Shown here: one piece after another, positions 1-12,765 of the stretch | Position numbering within the stretch: position 1 is the stretch's first letter | Layout: each line of letters opens with the position of its first letter | Origin: Pseudomonadota bacterium | GTDB lineage: Bacteria; Pseudomonadota; Gammaproteobacteria; Halothiobacillales; Halothiobacillaceae | Length of the DNA stretch: 18,907 nucleotides | NCBI GenBank assembly: GCA_021795795.1 | Contig: JAJYPA010000109.1 | Span: 1 to 18,907, forward strand | Reading direction: 5' to 3' | Program-made: the position numbers and the translations under genes | Notes under the pieces: model-generated | What the model was told of the DNA's origin: nothing | The model's database searches: none | What the model saw: the letters and a program-made list of their open reading frames with translations, nothing else

Positions 1-14
1 AACAAACGAGGTAA

Positions 15-46
15 TGGTGGTGGAACACGGAACCGAACCCGCGTCC
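15..46 (-). other. tmRNA/tRNA 3'-end-like remnant (possible att site)
   Basis: Read on the minus strand this stretch contains GGACGCGGGTTCGGTTCC and ends in CCACCACCA. It resembles the T-arm and CCA end of a tmRNA (ssrA), a common target of tyrosine integrases. The T-loop is TTCGGTT rather than the usual TTCRANN, and the 3' half of the T-stem does not pair well, so this is not a functional RNA end. No tmRNA body or tag reading frame is visible next to it at 47-150. A 3'-end fragment without its gene is what the far att site of an integrated element looks like. The resemblance is from memory and the match is partial. Confidence 0.3.
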
Positions 47-75
47 GTAATCAAAACCAGATAGTAACGCCTTGG

Positions 76-105
76 CCCTAAGTCCGTCGTTTCGACGACT
101 TGGGC
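76..105. repeat. imperfect hairpin upstream of the regulator gene
   Basis: The arms CCC-t-AAGTC-c-GTCG and CGAC-GACTT-GGG flank a TTT loop, giving 12 paired positions interrupted by two single-base bulges. No T-tract follows on either strand, so it is not a standard intrinsic terminator. It lies just upstream of the putative promoter at 117-145 and could be an upstream regulator site or the tail of a structure left of the window. From 1 to 241 there is no convincing gene; the region holds this hairpin, the att-like remnant, the promoter and the palindrome at 144-164. Confidence 0.4.
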
Positions 106-116
106 ACTTCGATCAC

Positions 117-145
117 TTGCTCAGACACAAGCGTGGGCGCATAAT
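117..145 (+). promoter_or_regulatory. putative sigma70-type promoter of the defence operon
   Basis: TTGCTC (117-122) and CATAAT (140-145) are separated by exactly 17 nt. The -10 matches consensus at 5 of 6 positions and the -35 at the first three. A start near 152 would leave a leader of about 90 nt before the chosen start codon at 242. It is the only promoter-like pair I found ahead of eight tightly packed genes. No transcript data support it, and the -35 is weak, which would suit a regulated promoter. Confidence 0.45.
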
Positions 146-164
146 GTCATCGTTTTGATGATAT
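144..164. promoter_or_regulatory. palindrome over the -10/start region, putative repressor operator
   Basis: ATGTCATC and GATGATAT are 8-nt arms with one mismatch around a GTTTT centre; the inner TCATC/GATGA part is perfect. It overlaps the end of the putative -10 box and the expected transcription start, where a repressor would block polymerase. BrxR/CapW-type WYL regulators are known to repress their own defence operons through inverted repeats upstream of their genes, and such a regulator is the first gene here. The assignment is an inference from position and symmetry. Confidence 0.4.
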
Positions 165-241
165 ATTGTGCCTACCAATGTGCAATCGAGCTTCCGTTTT
201 CGGTCTTGCCGTCGCCGGGCGTGGATGAGGAGCGCCTGACC

Positions 242-1144
242 ATGCGCGCGCAGCGCGTCGAGAGTCTGAGCCATGCCCAGCGTGAGCGGCTGGCCTACAT
301 CGACTTCCGACTCTATTTCTTCGGCGAGATCGGGCGACCTGACCTGACCAGCCGTTTTAGTGTCGCACCCGCAGGTGCGACACGCGACCTTGCGTTGTAC
401 CGAGAAATCGCGCCCCAGAACATCGAGTTCGATGGAAGCAGCAAGGTGTACCGGATCAGAAAGCAGTTCGTGCCGATCTTCGAGCACGCCCCGCAGCGCG
501 TGCTGTCAGCGCTGGCCCTGGGTTTTGGCGATGGCGTGAACGGCGTATCACAGCCGCTGTTGCCCTGCGAATCGCCAACTGCCTTGAGCAACCCCAGGAT
601 GGAGGTGCTGGCCCCGATCTGCCGGGCCATCCACGCCAAACGGCCCGTCGCCATCCGCTACCACTCGATGAGCAGTGGAGAGTCCGAGCGGGTGATCGTG
701 CCCTTCGCCCTGGTGGATACCGGCCTGCGCTGGCACGTCCGCGCTTTTGACCGCAAGACTGCCGAATTCCGCGACTTCGTCGTCACGCGGATCGAAGCGC
801 CGGCCCTGCTCGATGAGGAACTGAATGTCCACGAACGCCCGGACAACGACATCCAGTGGACCCGCATCGTCGAACTGGATTTTGTGCCCCATCCACGTCT
901 GGCCCGGCCCGAGATCATTCGGATGGACTATGGCATGAAAGACGGCGGGATCCGGATGCGCGTTCGCGCCGCCGTCGCGGGCTACATGCTGCTGCGCTGG
1001 AGCGTGGACTGCTCGCCCGATCACAGCCTTAAAGACGAACAGTACCGCCTGTGGCTCAGCGACCCGCTGGCGCTGTACGGAGTAGAGAACGCAAAGCTCG
1101 CGCCGGGGTATCAAGCCCCGGCAGCGAAGGCATCACGCAAATAG
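242..1144 (+). CDS. BrxR/CapW-like WYL-domain transcriptional regulator
   Basis: A likely DNA-binding repressor of the defence operon. From ATG 242 it has 300 residues. An N-terminal winged helix includes the stretch around GEIGRPDL...APAGATRDL and a strand region rich in YREIAP and YRIRKQF (about residues 20-80). A WYL domain follows (about 115-190, with the characteristic tryptophan in RWHVRAF), then a C-terminal WCX-like extension. This architecture matches regulators of BREX, CBASS and other phage defence loci, which sense an unknown ligand through WYL. I chose ATG 242 because GAGGAG lies at 227-232 with a 9-nt spacer; an in-frame codon at 155 would add 29 residues outside the conserved fold. 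The stop is 11 nt before hsdM, and the hsdM ribosome site overlaps it, so the two are cotranscribed. The codons for the putative recognition region contain a perfect 10-bp inverted repeat. Confidence 0.85.
   Translation: MRAQRVESLSHAQRERLAYIDFRLYFFGEIGRPDLTSRFSVAPAGATRDLALYREIAPQNIEFDGSSKVYRIRKQFVPIFEHAPQRVLSALALGFGDGVNGVSQPLLPCESPTALSNPRMEVLAPICRAIHAKRPVAIRYHSMSSGESERVIVPFALVDTGLRWHVRAFDRKTAEFRDFVVTRIEAPALLDEELNVHERPDNDIQWTRIVELDFVPHPRLARPEIIRMDYGMKDGGIRMRVRAAVAGYMLLRWSVDCSPDHSLKDEQYRLWLSDPLALYGVENAKLAPGYQAPAAKASRK
360..383. repeat. perfect 10-bp inverted repeat inside the regulator gene
   Basis: GTGTCGCACC (360-369) and GGTGCGACAC (374-383) are exact reverse complements around CGCA. The element encodes residues of the winged helix near S-V-A-P-A-G-A-T. 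It would form a very stable stem in mRNA and is a perfect dyad in DNA. No other copy was noticed in the window. Confidence 0.85.
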
Positions 1145-1155
1145 GAAAGAACACG

Positions 1156-2695
<1,540 letters not shown>

Positions 2696-2703
<8 letters not shown>

Positions 2704-3385
2704 AGCTTTCCTGGATCATCCCCCTGGATGGAAAGTTATTTCGCTCGAGCCTAAGAGTGGCTCTGGATACATTGAGCGGGTTGAAAGTGGCGGTACTCCC
2801 AGCACTTCCGTTGATGAATATTGGGATGGCGACATTCCGTGGCTTACCCCAAAGGAAATTACCAGGAGGAACGGGGCGTTCTACGTTTCTAGCACTGAGC
2901 GAAACATTACTGAACAGGGCGTTCAGTCAAGTGCCGCAAAACTGATGCCAGTCGGGACAGTAATGCTTACAAAAAGAGCCCCTGTCGGTGCCGTCGCAAT
3001 TTCGACTGTTCCGATGTGCACAAATCAAGGGTTTCTTAATTTCATCTGTGGCGAAAAACTTCTGCCAACCTATCTTGCTTATTGGCTCGTTGCCAACAAG
3101 AAGTATCTGGATGCAGTCGCCAATGGGTCTACTTACCCAGAGCTCTACAAAGGTGATCTATTCGAGTTTCAAATGGCGGTTCCTTCAATTGAGCAACAGA
3201 AGGAAATACTGCGCACGATTTCAGCCGCAAAGCAACTTGCACTTTGCCTGGATGCTACATCCCACTCCGCAATTGAAGTTGCAGACGTCCTGAAACTTCA
3301 GAAGCTTCGGGATCGAATCGATCACTTCTATTCGGCGCTGCTACCCATAACCCTTTCAGGACGTTTCGCTGGGGGTGGTTCATGA
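2696..3385 (+). CDS. hsdS: Half-length HsdS specificity subunit with one target recognition domain
   Basis: DNA-recognition subunit that guides HsdM. It has 229 residues, about half of a normal HsdS (roughly 400-450). One target recognition domain is present, with the typical SGGTPST...[14 protein letters not shown] segment (about 30-55) and the end-of-domain signature [11 protein letters not shown], followed by one helical conserved region to the C-terminus. There is no second TRD, and the stop overlaps the next start as ATGA, so this looks like a native short gene and not a fresh truncation. Natural half-subunits such as that of AhdI dimerise to give M2S2 complexes that read symmetric bipartite sites; the same is inferred here. 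ATG 2696 has GAGGAG at 2683-2688 and overlaps the end of hsdM. G+C is lower than in the flanking genes (28/60 at 3181-3240). Confidence 0.88.
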
Positions 3386-4557
3386 CTTTGTGCCTAGAAC
3401 ATGGCTGTCGAAAATTATTGGGCCATCTTGGTCAGCACGATCAGTACCCCTCTGCTCCGTGGGCGTTCATGGCATCAAAGGATAAGGACAAACTGTCCAA
3501 GGCTGGCTTCGCTACGCCTCGTGGGGGGGCAAAGGGCGCATATCAGAACCATGTGCTCCGCAGTAACAAGGTAATAGTGCCCTATGAACGAATCGGACAA
3601 GCGCCTCTTGCTAGCTACGAGGACGGTTACGTTATCCGCCTTTTTCCAGATCAATATTTTGGCGGCCCCGGCCAAGTTAAAGCGGAATTCAACCAGCCCA
3701 ATGCGCCTCACGTTGGAACGAACGCCTTCGTTTTGTATCGCACGCACGACCAGTTCGCAAACTTCCCGCCTTTGGCCGGATGGAATGTCCGCTCGTTAAC
3801 GTTGAATGGACAACTGGTCACCGACCGCGTGGCTGGCGCCGCAGATGCAGGAGAGTACGTATTACGAATAGCTGCCCATGGGAATAATTCTGCACGAACC
3901 GAAGGTCCTCCACAGGGGATCTTTGCTCCAGAGTATGCGACCGAAAATACGAACTACCTTGCGAAGTGCATGCTCGCTTGGCTAACGACACATACCGTCG
4001 ACAGTCCCTATGTCGCGGCACAGGCACAGCACCTTGAGGAAATTCTTCAGGATGCGGGTCTTTTCCAGCCTCGTGAATGGGAGGTAATGGGTTTGCTCCG
4101 GAGCGGCCATACCACTTGCCCGCTCTGCATGAAGCACATCAAGTATTCCGAGCTGCATGACCAAGTGTCATTCGCAGATGAGGCATCCCTTTTAAACGCT
4201 TCGGAGCAAGTTGAAAATGCAACCAGATCAACAGTGGTGAACCTCTTTCATATGGTTCCATTGACGTACTCTGATATCGAGCACATTCCCCAAAATGTCG
4301 CATGGGGTCACGCCATCTGCAACACCAAGCTAGGCCAGCGCAAATGTTATCCCCTGTCGGAGTTAATTGCTCAGGGAGCCAAAGTTGGCGTTGTCGATGA
4401 AGCGGGTGCAATCGCGACGTTTGGTTGGATATCTAGAAACCTCGAGATGATTAGATCGCCAGCCGGTGCGGTTTGGATTCGAATCGTTGAAGATCACTTG
4501 TGCGCTGACGATCAGGCTGCCCTTACCGATTTCTTGGAAGCATACAGGGGACACTGA
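3382..4557 (+). CDS. Putative HNH/zinc restriction endonuclease, possibly BstXI-like
   Basis: A probable site-specific endonuclease of 391 residues, placed between hsdS and hsdR. Visible motifs lie in the C-terminal half: C246-P-L-C249, H290 in FHMVPL, H310-A-I-C313-N and then LGQR (317-320). This CxxC / H / HxxCN / GxR pattern resembles a zinc-bound HNH (beta-beta-alpha metal) nuclease. The N-terminal 230 residues have no motif I can name. An endonuclease gene beside hsdM and a half-size hsdS is known from type IIH-like systems such as AhdI and BstXI, and the sequence reminds me of the BstXI family, but I cannot confirm that by alignment. Its start overlaps the hsdS stop (ATGA), and hsdR follows after 1 nt. 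Low G+C links it to hsdS. It might alternatively be an accessory nuclease with modified-DNA or non-specific activity. Confidence 0.6.
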   Translation: MTLCLEHGCRKLLGHLGQHDQYPSAPWAFMASKDKDKLSKAGFATPRGGAKGAYQNHVLRSNKVIVPYERIGQAPLASYEDGYVIRLFPDQYFGGPGQVKAEFNQPNAPHVGTNAFVLYRTHDQFANFPPLAGWNVRSLTLNGQLVTDRVAGAADAGEYVLRIAAHGNNSARTEGPPQGIFAPEYATENTNYLAKCMLAWLTTHTVDSPYVAAQAQHLEEILQDAGLFQPREWEVMGLLRSGHTTCPLCMKHIKYSELHDQVSFADEASLLNASEQVENATRSTVVNLFHMVPLTYSDIEHIPQNVAWGHAICNTKLGQRKCYPLSELIAQGAKVGVVDEAGAIATFGWISRNLEMIRSPAGAVWIRIVEDHLCADDQAALTDFLEAYRGH

Positions 4558-4558
4558 A

Positions 4559-7706
<3,148 letters not shown>

Positions 7707-7714
<8 letters not shown>

Positions 7715-8162
7715 TGTGTTCATTTCCCACGCGGCAGCGGATTCGCCCCTCGCAGAATTTCTGTACCGTCACCTCACGCAAGAAGGACTGAGCGTGTATT
7801 TGGCATCAGTGTCGATGCCGCCAGGCGAGCGTTGGATGCCCAACATCATGGACAACCTGCGCGGTTCAACTTGGGTGCTTTGCCTTGCGAGCCGCGCTGC
7901 TTGTGCCTCGCCTTGGGTGATGCAGGAAATGGGTGCTGCCGTTGCTGGCAACAAAAAATTGGTTCCGATCATTTGGGATCAGCCGCCAGATTCGCTGCCA
8001 GGATGGATGAAGCAGTACCAAGCTGTGAATTTGGCTGGCAGGGGGCAGGAAGAAGCAATTGCCGCTGTTGGACGTATCGCGGAAGCCATCAAGGTCGAAA
8101 AACAAAAGGGCATGCTCATCCTTGGACTGATCTTCGCTGGATTGGTTGTCTTCGGGAAATGA
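7707..8162 (+). CDS. TIR-domain protein with C-terminal membrane helix
   Basis: A short TIR protein of 151 residues. The TIR fold begins at once ([11 protein letters not shown], residues 2-12). E74 in SPWVMQEMG is at the place of the catalytic glutamate of NAD-consuming TIR domains. A hydrophobic segment at about 136-150 ([15 protein letters not shown]) is a likely single transmembrane anchor right at the C-terminus. ATG 7707 has GGAGG at 7697-7701; a GTG at 7701 in frame is less likely. It overlaps hsdR by 8 nt, and the second TIR gene follows after 1 nt. TIR proteins of this kind act in abortive phage defence by making NAD-derived signals or depleting NAD; this one may instead be a membrane-bound signal producer or effector. 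The pairing with a ThsB-like gene favours an immune role. The activity is inferred and not shown. Confidence 0.8.
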
Positions 8163-8163
8163 C

Positions 8164-8712
8164 ATGGCCAGCTTTTACACCGATCCGAATTTGAACGGCC
8201 TGTTGGCTACCCTGATGAAGCCAACACGGCGGAAGGTGTTCGTCAGCTATCACCACGGTGGCGATCAAGCGTATTACGACGAATTCTCTCGTTTCTTTCA
8301 CGATCAATATGAGGCCGTCTTCGATAATTCACTTGAACGCGCTTACGACAGTGACGATGTGAATTACGTGATGCGCCGAATCCGTGAAAATCACATTCAC
8401 GGCACATCCTGCACTGTCGTGTTGTGTGGCCCTCAGACGCGATGGCGAAAATATGTGGACTGGGAAATAAAGGCTACATTGGATAAGCAGCACGGGATCG
8501 TAGCTTTGCAATTGCCGACATTGCCGGTTGGCCCTGAAGGCAGAGTTCACGTTCCGGATCGACTTTTCGACAACATCTCCAGCGGATACGCCGTGTGGAT
8601 GCACTGGAATCAGCTGAATCTACAAAGCCTCAATCAAGCCATCGAGACCGCAATTGGTCGGGAGAGGTGGCGCATCTCCAACGGACGCGATATACGTCAG
8701 CGGAACGGATAA
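8164..8712 (+). CDS. ThsB-like TIR protein (Thoeris-type)
   Basis: A 182-residue protein of the MTH538/ThsB TIR-like group. Visible features are RKVFVSYHHGGDQ (23-35) for the first strand and loop, a variable middle, and the characteristic VVLCGPQTRWRKYVDWEI segment with the likely catalytic E101. ThsB proteins in Thoeris sense infection and make an NAD-derived signal that activates ThsA. No ThsA (SIR2-SLOG or Macro-TM) is seen within the window, so the partner is probably a neighbour here. ATG 8164 follows the preceding stop by 1 nt; a TTG 18 nt upstream is less credible. G+C is low (25/60 at 8281-8340), unlike hsdR before and the PLD gene after. The family assignment rests on recognised motifs; the partner and product are inferred. 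Confidence 0.78.
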   Translation: MASFYTDPNLNGLLATLMKPTRRKVFVSYHHGGDQAYYDEFSRFFHDQYEAVFDNSLERAYDSDDVNYVMRRIRENHIHGTSCTVVLCGPQTRWRKYVDWEIKATLDKQHGIVALQLPTLPVGPEGRVHVPDRLFDNISSGYAVWMHWNQLNLQSLNQAIETAIGRERWRISNGRDIRQRNG

Positions 8713-8721
8713 GGAGGAGTT

Positions 8722-9252
8722 ATGGCTGTGATGACGAAGGGCACATTTTCGATTGACATCGGATTTGTGAAGCTCGGTGGCGACTTCACCGAAGATGACC
8801 GCCAATGCGCGTGGGAGCTTTACACGGAACTAGCTACTCGCGTCGCCGTTACCGGGAAACCCAAAGACCTTGATTGCACAGACTTTACGGGTGAGGTTTA
8901 TGCCGAGAGCCTCGCATCTTTGCACACATTCTTCGGTGAAGCACGAAAGATTATGCGTCAGTTCCCTGTGAGATCGAAAAATGCCAAGGGTATTGAGAAC
9001 CATCTCGGCGCACTCGTTCATCGCTCGATGCGAGATGTTTTGCGTCCGTTTCTTGAGGCTTGGCAAGCAGACTATCGCTTTTGGTGGGAGAACAACAGTG
9101 ACAAGGCTCTGCCGCCCTTCGAGCGGCAAAAGGCATATCCGAAACTAAACGACATGATTTCTCAGTGGAGTGACGTTCGAGCAATCATGCGTGCCATCCA
9201 AGATGAATTGGTAAGCATGTACAAGCTCGTCGATGTGACCAAGCTCTCATGA
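8722..9252 (+). CDS. Conserved-looking hypothetical protein of the TIR cassette
   Basis: I do not recognise this 176-residue protein. It is predicted mostly helical and soluble, with no signal peptide or membrane segment. A distinctive stretch near residues 20-40 reads GGDFTEDDRQCAWELYTEL; the rest has aromatic helices (EAWQADYRFWW) and a basic-acidic C-terminus. A very strong ribosome site, AAGGAGG, begins at 8711, so it may be made in quantity. Its stop overlaps the start of the large PLD gene (ATGA), which points to coupled translation and a shared complex. It is placed between the ThsB-like gene and the PLD gene and may be an adaptor or regulatory subunit for the latter. The product is clearly a gene by its spacing and codon use; any function is a guess. 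Confidence 0.8.
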   Translation: MAVMTKGTFSIDIGFVKLGGDFTEDDRQCAWELYTELATRVAVTGKPKDLDCTDFTGEVYAESLASLHTFFGEARKIMRQFPVRSKNAKGIENHLGALVHRSMRDVLRPFLEAWQADYRFWWENNSDKALPPFERQKAYPKLNDMISQWSDVRAIMRAIQDELVSMYKLVDVTKLS

Positions 9253-12200
9253 CCACCCGAACAGTGAGATTACGGAAAGGTGCACATAAGAAATCGATGG
9301 CCCCTGTACTTGATGACCTGCTCAACGATGGCCGGCTAGCGCGGCTGTTCTCGAAGGATGCCCGCCACTGCGCGCTGCAGCTGTGGATCTTGCAAATCAA
9401 GTCCTCCGAGCAATCGATTGAAAATCGCGTCGTCTACGGCCGTCTGCTCCCCTACAGCCATTCCAGCGACCGCTGGTCCTCCAGCGACGACGATCACTTC
9501 CAGACCTTCGGGCAAGTCCAAGCCCAGGTTATGCGGCTCAACCTGTACGTCAGCAGCATCCACTGCGCGGACCTCCTGAGGCAACTGAGCGTTGGTCGAA
9601 CTGTCTCGGAAATCAGCGAAGACCTGAAACTCGGACTCTCGGGCATGTTAAGAGCACGGTTCGGAGCGACTGCGCTCGCCGCAGATGACCTGGTCTACCG
9701 CCCCGTCGCCTATCTGCTCAACCGCGACGCGCATGACCATCACTCGCCATCCAGCCCACATGGTAGTGCTGGGGCCTTCAGCGCTTCGATCACCCAGACC
9801 GACAAGGGGGCGTTGTTCCGCCTCGGTCAGGACTACGACATCGCCTTGACCGCGTCGGTGATCAGGCACCTCAACGAGGATACAGGACTAGACTTCGGTG
9901 GTGCCGACACCGCCCGCTTCGGCGACCTCGAGCTGTTGGTATTTCCTACCCTGGATGATCTGGAACGTCCCTTGCTGAACGTGAGCTGGGCCGATGCTCC
10001 ACGCGCCTTCGTCGTTCGATTTAATCCGATGCAGGTACCCCACTTCAGCGGTTTCCAGTTTCGCCTGAGCATCGCGAACGACGGTCAAATCGTCTACGCG
10101 GGCATCGACACAGCTGAGCGCGATGTGGACGGCAAATTTGAGTGCATGTTCGACTTGGGCGATCAACTGCGCGCTAGGACGGACAGCACCGAGCTGGAAA
10201 TCTTCGGCTTCCATGGCGACCATTCCACCCAGGGCTCGCTGTGTTGCCGGTGGCGGGTCGGGTACATTCGGGAGATCCATCTTCAGGGTCATGTGGTGGG
10301 CCACAAGGTCAGCCCGATCAAATTCGACTGGCTGGAAAAAGCCACTCGACCATCCGTGTCGGCACGGGTGAAGGCAGCTCTGACTATCAATCGCGGCAAT
10401 CTGGGATTCAACAACCGAGTCGGAGGGCGTGAGGCGGATCCTTGGGTTCCGGCCAATCGCGATCTCGTGTCCCTTTTTGCGCGGCTGCATCCGACGAAGT
10501 CGGAGGGACGTTTCTTCCTGCGCTGGGGTCAGGGCGACGGCGAGGGGCGGTTGCAGTTCGTGGAGTGGTTCAGGGCGCTGCTAGCCAAGCACCAGCAGCA
10601 CCAGGTGGTCATTTTCGATCCATATTTCGATGCCGCTGGCTTAGGTCTAGTGTTGCTTTGTGCGGCCCCGACGGCCGGCTACATCGTCTTCACGTCGCTG
10701 CCCAAGCCATCCAAGGAGGGCGAAGCCACGCCGGGCGAATCCGACAAGCCCATCCGGAGCCGGATTAACAACCTGGTCGCGAGCTGTGAGCACAACCGTC
10801 AACTACTGAATCGTATCAAGCTACGCATCTATGGCCTGAAGGAAGGCAGGCTGCATGACCGCTACATCCTCGTCATGGGACCGGACGGGCTACCGGTCGC
10901 AGGTTTTAATCTGTCCAACTCGTTTCAACAAGCCACCGAAAACTATCCATTGCTGGTCACCCCGATCCCTGCTGATGTCTTGCTGCAGGTCGAGCAATAT
11001 AAGTCCGACCTGGTACAGGAGGCGCAGGCAGCACAGGCCGAAGGCCAGACAGAGAATCCATCCATGCGGCTTCTCTTCGTCTCAACAGCGTCGCCGACGG
11101 TACCGCGACGCTACGAGCCACTACGCTTCCTCGAGAAGGCCCGGGCAGGAGATGTGCTGAGCATCTGGACCGGCGAGCCGTCGCTACAAGGCTTGAGCGG
11201 TGATCCGTTGAAGAAGCAGATGGCGGTGCTGGACCTGCTCAAGGATGACTCGCTCGCGCTGCCTGAGGAGGCAGGCCTGCGCAATTGCCTGGACCAGCAG
11301 ACGGGCAACTTCTCGGAATTCACAGCGACCTGGGAGGTGCTCGGCGAGGTGCTCGCGCATTCACCCACCGGGGACAGCCGTTTTCGCGAGATCGAATCCG
11401 AGCGTGGTTTTCTGGAATTCCTGACGCAGTTCCTCGGTGCATCGTTCAACCGTCCCCATGACGAGGTAGACAAGGAACTGGCTGTGGTAGAGGCCCGGTT
11501 CTTTCGAGAGCCAATCGAAACTTTGCTACACAGCTCCTATGACCCTCAACACCTGTTCCATGCGACAAAGTATGCAGCCTTGACCTGGTCGGAGTACTTC
11601 GCCATCAAGTTCCTGTGGCGGTATTCCCCAGATACTCTGCTGGCAATCGCCGAAGCCCAGATGGCCTGCGTGCCAATGGAGCCACAAGCATCGGACGCGG
11701 TGCGGCTGTCCCTGTTGAGCCAGATCGTCAGTGAAATTTCGCTATCAGTGCTGTTCGACATCAGCGAGAGGCAGCGGGACCGCCTCGTTCGAAGCGGCAA
11801 TGGTCTGCTGCAATGGATGGGACTGAATGCGATTGAGATGCAGCTGGAAAAGCCGGGAGGGCTCGACAGCGTGCTGCAGTGGATGGTCGTCTTTACCTAC
11901 CCGGAGCGGGTGCGAGCCCTGGGCTGGATGGTTCATCACGCGGCCGGGAATTCAAAGAAGGCCGAGATCTACAAAGACCTGGTTGTGGCGCTGCACGAGG
12001 TACTGCCGACGACAATCTCAGCCGACGAGCTGAGGTGTCTGGTCGACTCCATGCGCGGGCATATGCGGCAACTGGCTTGGACTGAACCGTGGCTGTTCCA
12101 GGATGTGATCTACCCCTTGTTGCAAAACGACCGGGCCAAGTTCGATGATGCCTGCGAGATCTGGGTGCAGGAACTGGTCGATATGCTGGAACCGCAACTG

Positions 12201-12641
12201 AAGGACCAGCCGCAGCAGTTTGACTTGACGCGCGAGGGGCAGACGACCAACATCACCGCGTTCCTTTTCGCCCATAGCAGCCCCATGCGACAGCAGGTCG
12301 GCCTTAAATCGATGCAGGCGATCCTGAATCGGCAGAAGCGGGTCGTGCAACAGCCTCTCGCCAGCACGTCAGACTGGACCCGGTGGGACAGCGCTCTCAC
12401 GGTCTCGCTGTTGATACTGGCTTTTAGCAAATGGTGCGAATATTACTTGCGCCAGCGCGGTATGACCGACAACGAGTTGGATAAGTTGTCGCAGGACGCA
12501 CGCGAGCTCGCGAGAGCCAGGCCGATGGACGAATGGCGGTCTGAGGGTGCCGGCAAACCGGGCCAACTCGCCGCGTTCCTCGACCAGGTGGAGGATCTCT
12601 TGGCTTCAAGCGACGATTCAAAAAGCAATCTTCAACAGTAG
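9249..12641 (+). CDS. Large VPA1262-like protein with PLD-type HDR motif
   Basis: A 1130-residue protein, the last gene of the operon. Three regions are visible. Residues 1-450 form a mixed alpha/beta N-terminal part that I tentatively place in the VPA1262 family. Residues about 450-585 look like a phospholipase D-type domain: D457-P-Y-F-D, then H536-D-R in LHDRYILV, then a GFNLSNSFQ segment like the GSxN part of HKD motifs. Residues 600-1130 are largely helical and unassigned. Only one HDR motif is present, so activity would need a dimer or a second hidden half. PLD-fold enzymes in defence loci are usually nucleases or lipid-cleaving effectors. The start overlaps the 176-residue gene by 4 nt. 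G+C is back to a high level (36/60 at 11161-11220). It is a good candidate effector for the TIR genes, but that is inference. Confidence 0.7.
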   Translation: MTTRTVRLRKGAHKKSMAPVLDDLLNDGRLARLFSKDARHCALQLWILQIKSSEQSIENRVVYGRLLPYSHSSDRWSSSDDDHFQTFGQVQAQVMRLNLYVSSIHCADLLRQLSVGRTVSEISEDLKLGLSGMLRARFGATALAADDLVYRPVAYLLNRDAHDHHSPSSPHGSAGAFSASITQTDKGALFRLGQDYDIALTASVIRHLNEDTGLDFGGADTARFGDLELLVFPTLDDLERPLLNVSWADAPRAFVVRFNPMQVPHFSGFQFRLSIANDGQIVYAGIDTAERDVDGKFECMFDLGDQLRARTDSTELEIFGFHGDHSTQGSLCCRWRVGYIREIHLQGHVVGHKVSPIKFDWLEKATRPSVSARVKAALTINRGNLGFNNRVGGREADPWVPANRDLVSLFARLHPTKSEGRFFLRWGQGDGEGRLQFVEWFRALLAKHQQHQVVIFDPYFDAAGLGLVLLCAAPTAGYIVFTSLPKPSKEGEATPGESDKPIRSRINNLVASCEHNRQLLNRIKLRIYGLKEGRLHDRYILVMGPDGLPVAGFNLSNSFQQATENYPLLVTPIPADVLLQVEQYKSDLVQEAQAAQAEGQTENPSMRLLFVSTASPTVPRRYEPLRFLEKARAGDVLSIWTGEPSLQGLSGDPLKKQMAVLDLLKDDSLALPEEAGLRNCLDQQTGNFSEFTATWEVLGEVLAHSPTGDSRFREIESERGFLEFLTQFLGASFNRPHDEVDKELAVVEARFFREPIETLLHSSYDPQHLFHATKYAALTWSEYFAIKFLWRYSPDTLLAIAEAQMACVPMEPQASDAVRLSLLSQIVSEISLSVLFDISERQRDRLVRSGNGLLQWMGLNAIEMQLEKPGGLDSVLQWMVVFTYPERVRALGWMVHHAAGNSKKAEIYKDLVVALHEVLPTTISADELRCLVDSMRGHMRQLAWTEPWLFQDVIYPLLQNDRAKFDDACEIWVQELVDMLEPQLKDQPQQFDLTREGQTTNITAFLFAHSSPMRQQVGLKSMQAILNRQKRVVQQPLASTSDWTRWDSALTVSLLILAFSKWCEYYLRQRGMTDNELDKLSQDARELARARPMDEWRSEGAGKPGQLAAFLDQVEDLLASSDDSKSNLQQ

Positions 12642-12648
12642 ATTCAGC

Positions 12649-12686
12649 GGTGGCCTCGGCCAGTGTAAAAGGCTGGCCGCGCCACC
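12649..12686. terminator. strong hairpin between the converging operons
   Basis: Arms GGTGGC (12649-12654) and GCCACC (12681-12686) enclose a second stem GGCCAG (12658-12663) and CTGGCC (12673-12678), with a 9-nt loop. It begins 8 nt after the stop of the large PLD gene and 80 nt after the end of the spanin gene on the other strand. The 12 paired bases in two blocks suit a shared transcription stop, although no clear T-tract follows on either strand. The rest of the gap to 12765 shows nothing I can name. Confidence 0.55.
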
Positions 12687-12765
12687 TGGAAATCTTAAAC
12701 AGCTCGTGGTCAGCAGACACTGGGCACCCTTGGTCAGGGATGCCATAGTCTTGTGTGTCCCACAT

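Noticed and set aside
1..150. A functional tRNA or tmRNA gene at the left edge
   Set aside because: Only a 3'-end-like stretch with a broken T-stem and altered T-loop is seen; no acceptor 5' half, anticodon arm or tag sequence is nearby.
155..241. Earlier start of the WYL regulator at 155
   Set aside because: The added 29 residues do not look like the conserved fold, and the codon overlaps the proposed operator, whereas ATG 242 has a good ribosome site.
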